Notes: a model not told the origin generated them from the letters alone. 64,000 bases of DNA from Streptomyces massasporeus (GCF_014648995.1 NZ_BMSE01000006.1:62001-126000); one strand, 5' to 3'; counted from the stretch's first letter, positions 34,203-42,762 are shown. Translations and numbers: made by a program.

Positions 34203-34480
34203 CCGCCGACCTCAGAGCCCCGCCAACCCGAGAATCCAAGGCCCGAGGGCTCGGGCGACCGCAGGAGCCGCCGGCCTGACGCCACCGCCGGCCCAAGGGA
34301 TCCGCCGACCTGACACCTCCGCCGACCTGACGCCACCGCCGACCCAGGGGGATCCGCCGACCTCAGAACCCCGCCAACCCGAGAATCCGAGGCCCGAGGG
34401 CTCGGGCGACCGCAGGACCCGCCGGCCTGACGCCACCGCCGGCCCAAGGGATCCGTCGGCCTGACACCTCCGCCGACCTG
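34203..34480. repeat. Two 127-bp direct repeats in a 560-bp gene-free region
   Basis: 34203-34329 and 34354-34480 are the same sequence with about five substitutions, 151 bp apart. A third partial, more diverged copy starts near 34116 (AGGCTTGAGGGCTTGGGCGA). The whole stretch 33980-34543 is built from CCGCCGACCTGA/CCGCCGGCCTGA motifs. Minus-strand frames across it are repetitive and have no ribosome binding site, so I treat it as intergenic repeat DNA. Confidence 0.85.
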
Positions 34481-34543
34481 GGGGCGCCCTCGGCCCGACG
34501 GCCCCGGGCGGCCGCGCGCCCCCGTTTCCTGAACGCCCCCCGC

Positions 34544-36157
34544 CTACCGCCTCCGCCGTCCCGATCGCCGGGCCGTGCCGAACAGCGACCTCGTGATCTC
34601 CCGCCCGATCTGCGTCCCCACCGACCGGGCCAGCGACTGGAACACCCCGCTCCCGACCACCTGCTCCACAGCGGACGGCTGTTCCGCTTCCCGGGGTTCC
34701 CGGGGTTCCCGGGGAGCGGCGTCCCGCATCTCGTCGGGACCCTTCGCGCCGCGCCCGCGCTCCAGGCGCTCGTACGCCGACTCCCGGTCCACGGCCTGCG
34801 CGTACCGCTCGTACAGCGGGGACTCCGCGACAGCCCGCTCCAGGGCGTCCTGCCCGAGCGGGCCCATCAGCGACTCGGGCGCCCGCAGCCGGGTCGCCGC
34901 GACCGGCGTCGGCGCGCCCTTCTCGCTGAGCACCGTCACGACCGCCTCGCCCGTCCCCAGGTTGGTCAGCACCTCTTCGAGGTCGTAGGGCGACTTCGGG
35001 AAGGTCTTCACCGTGGCGTTCAGGGCCTTCTGATCGTCGGGGGTGAAGGCCCGCAGCGCGTGCTGCACCCGGTTGCCGAGCTGAGCGAGGACGTCGGCGG
35101 GTACGTCCTTCGGGGTCTGCGTCACGAAGAAGACGCCGACCCCTTTCGAGCGAATCAGGCGCACGGTCTGCGTGATCGACTCCAGGAACGCCTCGGAGGC
35201 GTCGTCGAAGAGCAGGTGCGCCTCATCGAGAAAGAACACCAGCCGCGGCTTGTCGACGTCGCCGAGCTCGGGCAGATCGTGGAAGAGGTCGGCGAGCAGC
35301 CACATCAGGAAGGTCGAGAACAACTGCGGCCTGTCCTGTACGGCGCTCAGCTCCAGGACGGAGACGGTGCCGCGTCCGTCCTCACCCGTCCGCAGCAACT
35401 CGGTCGTGTCGAACTCCGGCTCGCCGAAGAAATCGGACGCGCCCTGCGCCTCGAAGGCCGTCAGGGACCGCAGGATCACCCCGGCCGTGGCGGCCGACAG
35501 ACCACCGATCGTCTTCAGCTCCGGCCGGCCCTCGTCCGAGGTCAGGAACGTCACGACCGCCCTGAGGTCCTTCAGGTCGATCAGCTCCAGGCCCTTGCTG
35601 TCGGCGTAGTGGAAGATCAGCGCGAGGGACTGCTCCTGGGTCCGGTTCAGCCGCAGCACCTTGGACAACAGCACCGGGCCGAACCCGGTGACCGTCGCCC
35701 GGACGGGAATGCCGCGCCCGATGCCGCCGAGGGCGTAATACTCGGTCGGGAAGCCCGTCGCCGTCCAGCTCTGGTGGACGTCCGCGGCCCGGCCGTCGAC
35801 CCGGGCGTCCTGGCGGCCCGGCGCGGCGATCCCGGAGAGATCGCCCTTGATGTCGGCGAGGAAGACGGGCACGCCCTGGGCGGACAACTGCTCGGCGATC
35901 AGCTGGAGCGTCTTGGTCTTGCCGGTGCCGGTGGCGCCCGCGACCAGGCCGTGGCGGTTGAGCATCGCCAACGGCACCCGGATCTGCGCGTCCGGCAGGC
36001 ACTGCCCGTCCCACAGCAGGGCGCCCAGGTGCAGGGCCGGGCCGGTGAACGCGTAGCCGGAGGCGATCCGCAACGCGTCCTGGGGGAGGGCGGCGGCACG
36101 CTCGGACACTTCCGGAGCGGGCGCCGACGGGATGGTCTCGCGATCCGGCATATTCAC
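34544..36157 (-). CDS. HerA/DUF853-type P-loop ATPase
   Basis: 537 aa. Walker A GLVAGATGTGKTKTLQLIAE (about residues 70-89), VFLADIKGDLSGIA, Walker B region LVFFLDEAHLLFDDA, and VGVFFVTQTPKDVPADVLAQL. These define the DUF853/HerA helicase-like group. The C-terminus (QSLARSVGTQIGREITRSLF then an RRSGRRRR tail) is basic. The start could be GTG 36157 or ATG 36151. Usually found alone as a housekeeping gene of unknown function; no NurA or SIR2 partner is adjacent. Confidence 0.9.
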   Translation of the reverse strand: MNMPDRETIPSAPAPEVSERAAALPQDALRIASGYAFTGPALHLGALLWDGQCLPDAQIRVPLAMLNRHGLVAGATGTGKTKTLQLIAEQLSAQGVPVFLADIKGDLSGIAAPGRQDARVDGRAADVHQSWTATGFPTEYYALGGIGRGIPVRATVTGFGPVLLSKVLRLNRTQEQSLALIFHYADSKGLELIDLKDLRAVVTFLTSDEGRPELKTIGGLSAATAGVILRSLTAFEAQGASDFFGEPEFDTTELLRTGEDGRGTVSVLELSAVQDRPQLFSTFLMWLLADLFHDLPELGDVDKPRLVFFLDEAHLLFDDASEAFLESITQTVRLIRSKGVGVFFVTQTPKDVPADVLAQLGNRVQHALRAFTPDDQKALNATVKTFPKSPYDLEEVLTNLGTGEAVVTVLSEKGAPTPVAATRLRAPESLMGPLGQDALERAVAESPLYERYAQAVDRESAYERLERGRGAKGPDEMRDAAPREPREPREAEQPSAVEQVVGSGVFQSLARSVGTQIGREITRSLFGTARRSGRRRR

Positions 36158-36257
36158 GCACCTGTTCCGGGTTCGTACCGCCTTGTATTGATTTTTTCAG
36201 CGTCGCACTCGCTCGCCATGGCTGCGCCCGGAAGGTCTTGACCGGTAGGCTTTCCGT

Positions 36258-36554
36258 GTGATCTTCAAGCGCATCGGAAACGGCCGGCCGTACCCCGACC
36301 ACGGCCGGGAAAGCACCCGGCAGTGGGCGGACGTCGCGCCGCGCCCGGTCCGCCTCGATCAGCTCGTGACGACCAAGGGTCAGCTCGATCTGGAAACACT
36401 GCTCGCCGAGGACTCCACGTTCTACGGCGACCTCTTCGCGCACGTCGTGAAGTGGCAGGGCGACCTGTACCTGGAGGACGGGCTGCACCGCGCGGTGCGG
36501 GCGGCACTCCAGCAGCGTCAGGTGCTGCACGCGCGCGTGCTCGAGCTCGACTGA
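36258..36554 (+). CDS. Conserved actinobacterial protein with ParB-like segment
   Basis: 98 aa, GTG start. MIFKRIGNGRPYPDHGRE opens the protein, and WQGDLYLEDGLHRAVRAALQ at the C-terminal half recalls the ParB/sulfiredoxin signature DGxHR. I recall this small family only as a conserved Streptomyces protein, sometimes labelled VapB-like, which nothing here supports. Divergent from the HerA-like gene across a 100-bp promoter region. Confidence 0.75.
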   Translation: MIFKRIGNGRPYPDHGRESTRQWADVAPRPVRLDQLVTTKGQLDLETLLAEDSTFYGDLFAHVVKWQGDLYLEDGLHRAVRAALQQRQVLHARVLELD

Positions 36555-36651
36555 TCCCCGCCCGTCGCGGGTTGGCCCTTTCGGGTTCCGCTGGGCGACG
36601 TCGAATGATCATCTAGTAGGCATCGTCGCCCGGGCGCACTACGCTGCGCTC

Positions 36652-37293
36652 ATGAGCATGCTGACTCCCCCCGGCATGGGCGGCAAGTACCGCATCACGG
36701 GCAACAAGTACCCCCGGATGCGCGGGCCCCGGCGGCGCGGCAGGCTCGTCGGCCTGACCGTCGCGTCCGTCGTCGTCCTCGGCGTGGGCGGGTGGGGCAC
36801 GCTGCAGCTCATCGACGTCTTCACCGGCGGCGGCAGAAAGGCTTCGGCGGCCGGTGACGGCACGGACTGCGGCGTCAAGACCAAGGCGAGCCCCTCGCCC
36901 AGCGCCAAGGCCTTGCCCGAGCCGCGCACGATCACCGTCAACGTACTCAACGCCACCACCCGCGGCGGCCTGGCGAAGAAGACCGCCGACGAGCTGAAGA
37001 AGCGCGGCTTCAAGATCGGCGACGTGGGCAACGCGACCAAGCAGTACGACAAGAAGGTCAAGGGCACCGGCCTGCTCCTCGGCCCCGCCACCGCCCTCGA
37101 CACCGCGCTGCCCGTGCTCGGCACCCAGCTCCCGGGCGCCGAACGGCGCACCGAGGCGGCCCGCAAGGGCGCTGCCGTCGACCTCGTCATCGGGGACGGC
37201 TTCAAGGAGCTGGCCAAACAGCAGGACGCCGACCGGGCGCTGACCAAGCTGGCCAGGCCCGAACCGGCGCCCACGACGAAGAAGGGCTGCTAG
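36652..37293 (+). CDS. LytR C-terminal-domain membrane protein
   Basis: 213 aa. A basic N-terminus is followed by one membrane helix (about residues 30-52, VGLTVASVVVLGVGGWGTL) and an extracytoplasmic LytR_C domain (about 93-185, ITVNVLNATTRGGLAKKTAD, FKIGDVGNA). The catalytic LCP domain of full LytR proteins is absent. Probably a cell-envelope accessory protein. Ends 25 bp before the upp stop on the other strand, with a shared hairpin. Confidence 0.9.
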   Translation: MSMLTPPGMGGKYRITGNKYPRMRGPRRRGRLVGLTVASVVVLGVGGWGTLQLIDVFTGGGRKASAAGDGTDCGVKTKASPSPSAKALPEPRTITVNVLNATTRGGLAKKTADELKKRGFKIGDVGNATKQYDKKVKGTGLLLGPATALDTALPVLGTQLPGAERRTEAARKGAAVDLVIGDGFKELAKQQDADRALTKLARPEPAPTTKKGC

Positions 37294-37310
37294 GGCCTGT
37301 CGCCAGGCCC
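37293..37310. terminator. Short hairpin between LytR_C gene and upp
   Basis: GGGCCTG/CAGGCCC stem with TCGC loop, starting in the stop codon of the plus-strand gene and ending 8 bp from the upp stop. Confidence 0.6.
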
Positions 37311-37317
37311 CCGGGTC

Positions 37318-37953
37318 CTACTCGGCGGCCCCGTACATCCGGTCCCCCGCGTCTCCGAGGCCCGGCACGATGTAGCCGTGCTCGTTCAGCCGCTCGTCGA
37401 CCGAGGCGGTCACGACCGTCACCGGCGTGCCGGCCAGCTCGCGCTCCATGATTTCGACGCCCTCGGGGGCGGCCAGCAGCACCACGGCGGTCACGTCGTC
37501 GGCGCCGCGCCGGATCAGCTCACGGATGGCCGCGACCAGCGTGCCGCCGGTGGCGAGCATCGGGTCGAGCACGTACACCTGACGCCCCGACAGGTCCTCC
37601 GGCATCCGCGTCGCGTACGTGGAGGCCTCCAGCGTCTCCTCGTTGCGGATCATGCCGAGGAAGCCCACCTCGGCGGTCGGCAGCAGCCGGACCATGCCGT
37701 CCAGCATGCCGAGCCCGGCCCGCAGGATCGGCACCACCAGCGGCCGCGGGTGCGACAGCTTGACGCCCGTGGTCCGCTCGACCGGCGTCTGGATGTCGAC
37801 CTGTTCGGTGCGCACGTCACGCGTGGCCTCGTAGGCGAGCAGGGTGACCAGCTCGTCGGCGAGACGGCGGAAGGTCGCGGAGTCGGTGCGCTGGTCGCGC
37901 AGCGTGGTGAGTTTGTGGGCGACCAGCGGGTGGTCGACGACGTGGAGGCGCAT
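37318..37953 (-). CDS. upp: Uracil phosphoribosyltransferase
   Basis: 211 aa from the ATG at 37953 (a GTG two codons upstream is equally placed). Makes UMP from uracil and PRPP in pyrimidine salvage. Diagnostic blocks: VVDHPLVAHKLTTLRD, VVPILRAGLGMLDGM, PRPP loop YVLDPMLATGGTLV, and GYIVPGLGDAGDRMYG at the C-terminus. Confidence 0.97.
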   Translation of the reverse strand: MRLHVVDHPLVAHKLTTLRDQRTDSATFRRLADELVTLLAYEATRDVRTEQVDIQTPVERTTGVKLSHPRPLVVPILRAGLGMLDGMVRLLPTAEVGFLGMIRNEETLEASTYATRMPEDLSGRQVYVLDPMLATGGTLVAAIRELIRRGADDVTAVVLLAAPEGVEIMERELAGTPVTVVTASVDERLNEHGYIVPGLGDAGDRMYGAAE

Positions 37954-38076
37954 GTCCACAACATTAACCGGGCGGGGTGCCCCGGACCGCACGGCAAGGC
38001 CGCCGTCCGGCCGTCACCCGAACGCTGGCGTCAAACCGCCCGTCCGGGGGAAAGTGGGAAGGACGGACTGGGGGTG

Positions 38077-38319
38077 GTGAACCAGATGCCCGACCGGGAT
38101 TTCCGAAATGATCCGTCGCCGCGCATATGGCCGCGGGCAGGAGCGGATCCCGACCAGACGGACGGGACCGACGAGTCCGACGCCGAGCGCCGCCGGCGTC
38201 GCGCCCGGTTCCTGCGCGATCTGGCCGAGGCCCGGGAGCTGCGCGACCGCGTGCAGCCGCGCCGTGCCAAGACGGCCCGGCTGCGCCACGCCATGCGCAT
38301 GCGCACCTTCCGCTGGTAG
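38077..38319 (+). CDS. Small conserved Streptomyces protein, Arg-rich
   Basis: 80 aa using GTG 38077 (GTG 38074 and ATG 38086 are alternatives; GGAAGGA lies upstream). Acidic first third, then DAERRRRRARFLRDLAEARE and a strongly basic end (AKTARLRHAMRMRTFRW). No known domain; it could bind RNA or DNA. Confidence 0.65.
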   Translation: MNQMPDRDFRNDPSPRIWPRAGADPDQTDGTDESDAERRRRRARFLRDLAEARELRDRVQPRRAKTARLRHAMRMRTFRW

Positions 38320-38595
38320 CAAACGCGTGAGGAAACCTCCGGCAAAGATCACGAACCGCGCGGAGGTTGTCGCGGTTGACCGCGCGTGGAGCGGGGTAAA
38401 GCCGCGTACGATCCGCAGGTGGCGGCAACGGGCGTGCGAACAGAACTGCCCAACACAGGGAGCCGAAGACGTCCCCTGAACGCCTTGTTTCTGCCACGAT
38501 TCCGAGTGGGTGGGGCTCGGACGAGCACTCCCCGCCCGTAACCTCCGCCGGGGGGACCCCCAACCGGCACGCCTATGACCAGTGGGAGAGTCACG

Positions 38596-39135
38596 GTGTA
38601 CTTCGCCGCACTGCTCGCGCGCACCGAAGACGGGTGGGAAGCGAGCGACACGGAGCTCGACGATGTGGAAACCCTGTCGGATCTGGCCGACCTGGCCCGT
38701 GAAGCCTCCCCCGACGAGGACACGGTGCTCGTGCTCATCGAGCAGGAGGACGCCTGGTTCGGCGTGGTCCGCGTGGACGGCGAGGAGGACCCTCGCATCT
38801 ACGTCTCGGACGCCGCCGCCGCTGCCCGCAGCAGCTACGGCGAGATCCTCCTCACCGACGAGCTGCTCGGCCGCGATCCGGACGACGGGGACGTCCTCGA
38901 CGCCCTCGACCTCGACGGCACCGAGGAGGGTGAATCCGACGAGGACGACGACGATGCCGAGGCCGGTGCCGGGATCGCCGGGGCCGCCGACGTGCCGCAC
39001 GGCCCGGTCGGCGACGCCCTGATCCTGGACGACCTCGGCGTGAGCGAGAAGGAACTGCGCCTGATGTCGACGGACGCCGTCACCGAGATCGCCGAGTCCC
39101 TGGGCGCCTCGGAGACCCTGGAGACCGTCCGCTGA
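38596..39135 (+). CDS. TadA-associated conserved protein
   Basis: 179 aa from the GTG at 38596 (GGGAGAG upstream). YFAALLARTEDGWEASDTEL at the N-terminus and a late LMSTDAVTEIAESLGAS are typical of the protein regularly encoded before tadA in actinomycetes. An Asp/Glu-rich stretch (about 108-128) separates two domains. Its role with the deaminase is not established. The stop TGA overlaps a CTG in the tadA frame. Confidence 0.88.
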   Translation: MYFAALLARTEDGWEASDTELDDVETLSDLADLAREASPDEDTVLVLIEQEDAWFGVVRVDGEEDPRIYVSDAAAAARSSYGEILLTDELLGRDPDDGDVLDALDLDGTEEGESDEDDDDAEAGAGIAGAADVPHGPVGDALILDDLGVSEKELRLMSTDAVTEIAESLGASETLETVR

Positions 39136-39767
39136 CCGGTCGTGCCGCCGCGGGCCCGCCGGATCCCGTTCCCCCGGGTTCGCAGGATCAGGCCCCCGCG
39201 GGGCCGCCGGACCAGGGCCCCGCGAGTCCGGAGGATCCCGTTCCCGCGGGGCCGCCGGACCAGGGCCCCGCGGGTTCGCAGGACCAGGGCCCCGCGAGTC
39301 CGCCGGATCCCGTCCGGGATCCCTGGCGGTCCGCGATGCGGCTCGCCCTGGACGAGGCCGCCGAGGCCGTCCGGGGCGGGGACGTGCCCGTCGGCGCCGT
39401 CGTCCTGGCGCCCGACGGCACGACCGTGCTCGCGGCCGGGCACAACGAACGCGAGGCCGGCGGCGATCCGACGGCCCACGCCGAGCTCCTCGCCCTGCGG
39501 CGGGCCGCGGCCGCCCTCGGCGCGTGGCGGCTCGCCGGCTGCACCCTCGTGGTGACCCTGGAGCCCTGCACGATGTGCGCCGGCGCAATCCAGCAGTCCC
39601 GCGTCGACCGGCTCGTCTACGGCGCCCGCGACGAGAAGGCCGGCGCGGCCGGATCGCTCTGGGACCTCGTCCGCGACCGGCGGCTCAACCACCGCCCCGA
39701 GGTGATCGAGGGTGTGCTGGCCGAGGAGTGCGCGGGACTGCTCACCGCCTTCTTCCGCGGTCGCTGA
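39132..39767 (+). CDS. tadA: tRNA-specific adenosine deaminase, with unusual start and repeat extension
   Basis: Core enzyme from ATG 39336 is 143 aa: DPTAHAELLALR (zinc His and catalytic Glu) and EPCTMCAGAI (zinc Cys pair). It makes inosine at the wobble position of tRNA-Arg(ACG). The frame stays open 68 codons upstream, containing repeats of DQGPASP/PPDPVPAG and then DPWRSAM, and reaches CTG at 39132, which overlaps the upstream stop as CTGA with GGAG about 9 nt before it. No ATG or GTG occurs in frame in between. I report the CTG start as likely and ATG 39336 as the fallback. Confidence 0.9.
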   Translation: MTGRAAAGPPDPVPPGSQDQAPAGPPDQGPASPEDPVPAGPPDQGPAGSQDQGPASPPDPVRDPWRSAMRLALDEAAEAVRGGDVPVGAVVLAPDGTTVLAAGHNEREAGGDPTAHAELLALRRAAAALGAWRLAGCTLVVTLEPCTMCAGAIQQSRVDRLVYGARDEKAGAAGSLWDLVRDRRLNHRPEVIEGVLAEECAGLLTAFFRGR

Positions 39768-39775
39768 ATACCGAT

Positions 39776-39805
39776 TTCAAAGCACGCGGCACCTTGCTGT
39801 AAGGT
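39776..39805 (+). promoter_or_regulatory. Promoter of tRNA-Ser(CGA)
   Basis: TTCAAA (39776-39781), 18-bp spacer, TAAGGT (39800-39805), 7 bp before the mature tRNA 5' end. Confidence 0.5.
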
Positions 39806-39812
39806 CTCCCTC

Positions 39813-39897
39813 GGTAGCGTGTCCGAGCGGCCGAAGGAGCTCGCCTCGAAAGCGAGTGTGGCGCAAGTCACCGAGGGTTCAAATCCCTCCGCTACCG
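39813..39897 (+). tRNA. tRNA-Ser(CGA)
   Basis: Acceptor GGTAGCG (39813-39819) with CGCTACC (39890-39896), anticodon stem CTCGC/GCGAG around CTCGAAA (anticodon CGA), long variable arm (TGTGGCGCAAGTCACC), T-loop GTTCAAATC, discriminator G. CCA is not encoded. A perfect hairpin follows at 39903. Confidence 0.95.
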
Positions 39898-39902
39898 CTT
39901 GA

Positions 39903-39932
39903 GAAGGGCCCCGTCGTCAGACGGGGCCCTTC
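39903..39932 (+). terminator. tRNA-Ser(CGA) terminator
   Basis: GAAGGGCCCCGTC / GACGGGGCCCTTC, 13-bp perfect stem with a 4-nt loop, 5 nt after the tRNA. Confidence 0.8.
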
Positions 39933-40013
39933 GTGCGATCAGCCCCTTCGTGTGATCGGCCCTTCGTGCGATCATGTGCGCTGCATGGGACACCAGTGAC
40001 AGGGGAGGCCGCG

Positions 40014-40190
40014 ATGGCGGTGAACGCGAAGAAGGTCGCCGTCTACGCCCTCGTGGTCTTCGCGCTGTACGTGATCATCACGGACCCGGCCAAGGCGGCC
40101 GACTACGTCCAGATAGGCTTCCAGGGCATTTCGGACGCGGCCAAGGCCCTCGGCGACTTCGCCACGTGGGTCGCCAACGGAGGAAAGTGA
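40014..40190 (+). CDS. Small single-pass membrane protein
   Basis: 58 aa, ATG 40014 with GGGGAGG upstream. One hydrophobic helix (VAVYALVVFALYVIITDP), then an amphipathic helix (VQIGFQGISDAAKALGDFAT). A conserved Streptomyces mini-protein; it overlaps the Dabb gene start by 1 bp (TGATG). Confidence 0.8.
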   Translation: MAVNAKKVAVYALVVFALYVIITDPAKAADYVQIGFQGISDAAKALGDFATWVANGGK

Positions 40191-40483
40191 TGATCCGCCA
40201 CCTGGTGCTCTTCAAGCTCAACGAGGGCGTCGACCGCGACGACCCCCGGGTCGTGAAGGGTGTCGAGGCCTTCCGCGCGCTCGGCGACAAGATCCCGGAG
40301 CTCCGCTTCTGGGAGCTCGGCTGGAACGTCAGCGACCGTCCCATCGCATACGACTTCGCCATCAACTCGGCCTGCGACGACGCGGACGCGCTGCGGCGGT
40401 ACGTGGAGCACCCCGACCACCAGGCGGGGGTCGCGCTGTGGCGCGAGTTCGCCACGTGGGTGATCGCGGACTACGAGTTCTGA
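40190..40483 (+). CDS. Dabb (stress-responsive alpha/beta-barrel) protein
   Basis: 97 aa. MIRHLVLFKLNEGVDRDDPR at the N-terminus and YVEHPDHQAGVALWREFATW near the end are the conserved Dabb blocks. Such proteins are dimeric ferredoxin-like barrels of unclear function. Coupled to the upstream membrane peptide; terminated by the hairpin at 40508. Confidence 0.92.
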   Translation: MIRHLVLFKLNEGVDRDDPRVVKGVEAFRALGDKIPELRFWELGWNVSDRPIAYDFAINSACDDADALRRYVEHPDHQAGVALWREFATWVIADYEF

Positions 40484-40507
40484 CCGTTCCGAACCCCGCC
40501 GCTCCCG

Positions 40508-40532
40508 GCCCCCTGTCGCTGCGACAGGGGGC
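40508..40532 (+). terminator. Terminator after the Dabb gene
   Basis: GCCCCCTGTCG / CGACAGGGGGC with CTG loop followed by TCTTGTGTTG. Confidence 0.8.
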
Positions 40533-40671
40533 TCTTGTGTTGCGTGAGTTGATTTGTGCGGTGTTCATCCCTCAACACGTAGTTATGGGGTGCTTGCACA
40601 CAGTGCACATGTCTTGTGATGCTATGACCGCTTTTGATGGAAGAGTCGACGGATGAGTTGACGATGACGAG

Positions 40672-41568
40672 GTGGAGTTGACCGTGCTGGCCAGTACCGC
40701 ACCTCAGGCACCGTCCCCTCCAGCACCGGCTCCTCAAGTAGCCCCTGCTCAGGCCGCGCCCACGGAAGCCGCTCCGGCCGCTCCGGCCGCCCCCCAGCGG
40801 AGCAGCCGTGGTGCCGACACCCGGGCGCTCACGCAGGTCCTCTTCGCGGAGCTCAAGGAGCTCCAGCCGGGCACGCCGGAGCACGACCGCGTACGTGGGG
40901 CGCTCATCGAGGCCAACCTCCCGCTCGTGCGCTACGCCGCCGCCCGGTTCCGCTCCCGCAATGAACCGATGGAGGACGTCGTCCAGGTCGGCACCATCGG
41001 GCTCATCAACGCCATCGACCGCTTCGACCCGGACCGGGGCGTGCAGTTCCCGACGTTCGCGATGCCGACGGTCGTCGGCGAGATCAAGCGGTACTTCCGC
41101 GACAACGTCCGCACCGTGCATGTACCGCGCCGGCTGCACGAGCTGTGGGTGCAGGTGAACAGCGCGACGGAGGACCTGACGACCTCCTTCGGGCGGACCC
41201 CGACGACCTCGGAGATCGCCGAGCGGCTGCGCATCACGGAGGACGAGGTGCTGTCCTGCATCGAGGCCGGGCGGTCGTACCACGCGACCTCCCTGGAGGC
41301 CGCCCAGGAGGGCGACGGGCTGCCGGGGCTGCTGGACCGGCTCGGCTACGAGGATCCCGCGCTGGACGGCGTGGAGCACCGGGACCTCGTACGGCACCTG
41401 CTCGTCCAGCTGCCCGAGCGGGAGCAGCGGATCCTGCTGCTGCGGTACTACAGCAATCTCACGCAGTCTCAGATCAGTGCGGAGCTCGGTGTTTCGCAGA
41501 TGCACGTATCGCGGCTACTCGCGCGTAGTTTCCAGAGATTGCGGTCTGCGAACCGTATCGACGCGTAA
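40672..41568 (+). CDS. sigF: SigB-type RNA polymerase sigma factor, SigF
   Basis: 298 aa, GTG start. Ala/Pro-rich N-terminal 45 residues, region 2 (LPLVRYAAARFRSRNEPMED, TFAMPTVVGEIKRYFRD), region 3 and region 4 with LTQSQISAELGVSQMHVSRL. Naming as SigF rests on the pairing with a second such factor next to tadA, as I recall from Streptomyces, where SigF is needed for late spore maturation. The upstream region (40560-40671) is AT-richer and holds the palindrome TGCACACAGTGCA at 40595-40607. Confidence 0.9.
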   Translation: MELTVLASTAPQAPSPPAPAPQVAPAQAAPTEAAPAAPAAPQRSSRGADTRALTQVLFAELKELQPGTPEHDRVRGALIEANLPLVRYAAARFRSRNEPMEDVVQVGTIGLINAIDRFDPDRGVQFPTFAMPTVVGEIKRYFRDNVRTVHVPRRLHELWVQVNSATEDLTTSFGRTPTTSEIAERLRITEDEVLSCIEAGRSYHATSLEAAQEGDGLPGLLDRLGYEDPALDGVEHRDLVRHLLVQLPEREQRILLLRYYSNLTQSQISAELGVSQMHVSRLLARSFQRLRSANRIDA

Positions 41569-41690
41569 CCGCAAACGTGAGCGAGAGGTCACCTCGGGGA
41601 GGGAATCGCTCATCAGGGCCGTTCCCGACAGTTGAGAGCCGATAAGCCGTCAGACCCCTTGTTTGCAGGGCGGATTCGCGTCTCAGATGT

Positions 41691-41725
41691 CGACATGTCA
41701 CTACAGCGTGTTGCCGACATGTGAC
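41691..41725 (+). promoter_or_regulatory. Direct repeats upstream of the second sigma factor gene
   Basis: CGACATGTCAC (41691-41701) and CGACATGTGAC (41715-41725), 24 bp start to start, about 110 bp before the start codon. Each half also contains an ACATGT palindrome. Possible regulator binding site. Confidence 0.5.
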
Positions 41726-41836
41726 ATTCTGCGGGAAGCGCGTTTGCCGGAGCTTCGGCTCCGGTATTCAGGTGAAGGCTGCGTTCCTCAGGCGGGGGCG
41801 TTCGCCACGACCGTCCCGCGACCCAAAGGGGGTGGC

Positions 41837-42739
41837 ATGTCCGTAGAACAGGGCAGCTCGAAGGTGCTCACGCTCGCGGAGAGCGAGACAGCTCCCCATG
41901 CTCTCGACTCACTCGGCCCCATCGATGACGCACCGGCCCTCCCGGCCGAGCCCGTCCCGGTCCTTCCGGCTGCGGGCGCCATCGACACCCGCACCCTGTC
42001 CCGCTCCCTGTTCCTGCGGCTGGCCGCGCTCGACGAGGACAGCCCCGAGCGTGCGTACGTCCGTGACACGCTCATCGAGCTCAATCTCCCGCTGGTGCGG
42101 TACGCCGCCGCGCGGTTCCGGTCCCGGAACGAGCCGATGGAGGACATCGTCCAGGTCGGCACGATCGGGCTGATCAAGGCGATCGACCGGTTCGACTGCG
42201 AACGGGGCGTGGAGTTCCCGACGTTCGCGATGCCGACGGTGGTCGGGGAGATCAAGCGGTTCTTCCGGGACACGTCGTGGTCGGTGCGGGTGCCGCGCCG
42301 GCTGCAGGAGCTGCGGCTCGCGCTGACCAAGGCGAGTGACGAGCTCTCGCAGAAGCTGGACCGGTCGCCGACGGTGACCGAACTGGCCGCTGTGCTCGGG
42401 GTGTCCGAGGAGGACGTCGTCGACGGGCTGGCGGTGGGGAACGCGTACACCGCGTCCTCCCTGGACTCGCCGGCGCCGGAGGACGACGGTGGCGAGGGAT
42501 CGCTGGCGGATCGGCTGGGGTACGAGGACACCGCGCTGGAGGGCGTGGAGTACCGGGAGTCCCTGAAGCCGCTGCTGGCGAAGCTGCCGCCTCGGGAGCG
42601 GCGGATCATCATGCTCCGCTTCTTCGCGAACATGACGCAGTCGCAGATCGGCGAGGAGGTCGGCATCTCGCAGATGCACGTCTCCCGGCTGCTGACCCGG
42701 ACGCTGGCGCAGCTCCGGGAAGGCCTGATCTCGGACTGA
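41837..42739 (+). CDS. sigN: SigB-type RNA polymerase sigma factor, SigN-like
   Basis: 300 aa from the ATG at 41837 (AAAGGGGG upstream). Same architecture as SigF: region 2 (LNLPLVRYAAARFRSRNEPM, FPTFAMPTVVGEIKRFFRDT) and region 4 (MTQSQIGEEVGISQMHVSRL). The two genes are paralogues in tandem. The SigN name comes from position next to sigF in Streptomyces and is therefore tentative. Confidence 0.88.
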   Translation: MSVEQGSSKVLTLAESETAPHALDSLGPIDDAPALPAEPVPVLPAAGAIDTRTLSRSLFLRLAALDEDSPERAYVRDTLIELNLPLVRYAAARFRSRNEPMEDIVQVGTIGLIKAIDRFDCERGVEFPTFAMPTVVGEIKRFFRDTSWSVRVPRRLQELRLALTKASDELSQKLDRSPTVTELAAVLGVSEEDVVDGLAVGNAYTASSLDSPAPEDDGGEGSLADRLGYEDTALEGVEYRESLKPLLAKLPPRERRIIMLRFFANMTQSQIGEEVGISQMHVSRLLTRTLAQLREGLISD

Positions 42740-42762
42740 CGGAGTCCTGACGGAGGGCTGGG

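Noticed and set aside
31364..34447. 1027-aa minus-strand open frame through both repeat fields
   Set aside because: Built from the minisatellite and 127-bp repeats and the antisense of the siderophore and HhH genes; no start site or domain.
34544..36157. HerA-like ATPase as part of a phage-defence system
   Set aside because: No NurA, SIR2, DUF4297 or other known partner adjacent; the DUF853 type is commonly a lone conserved chromosomal gene.
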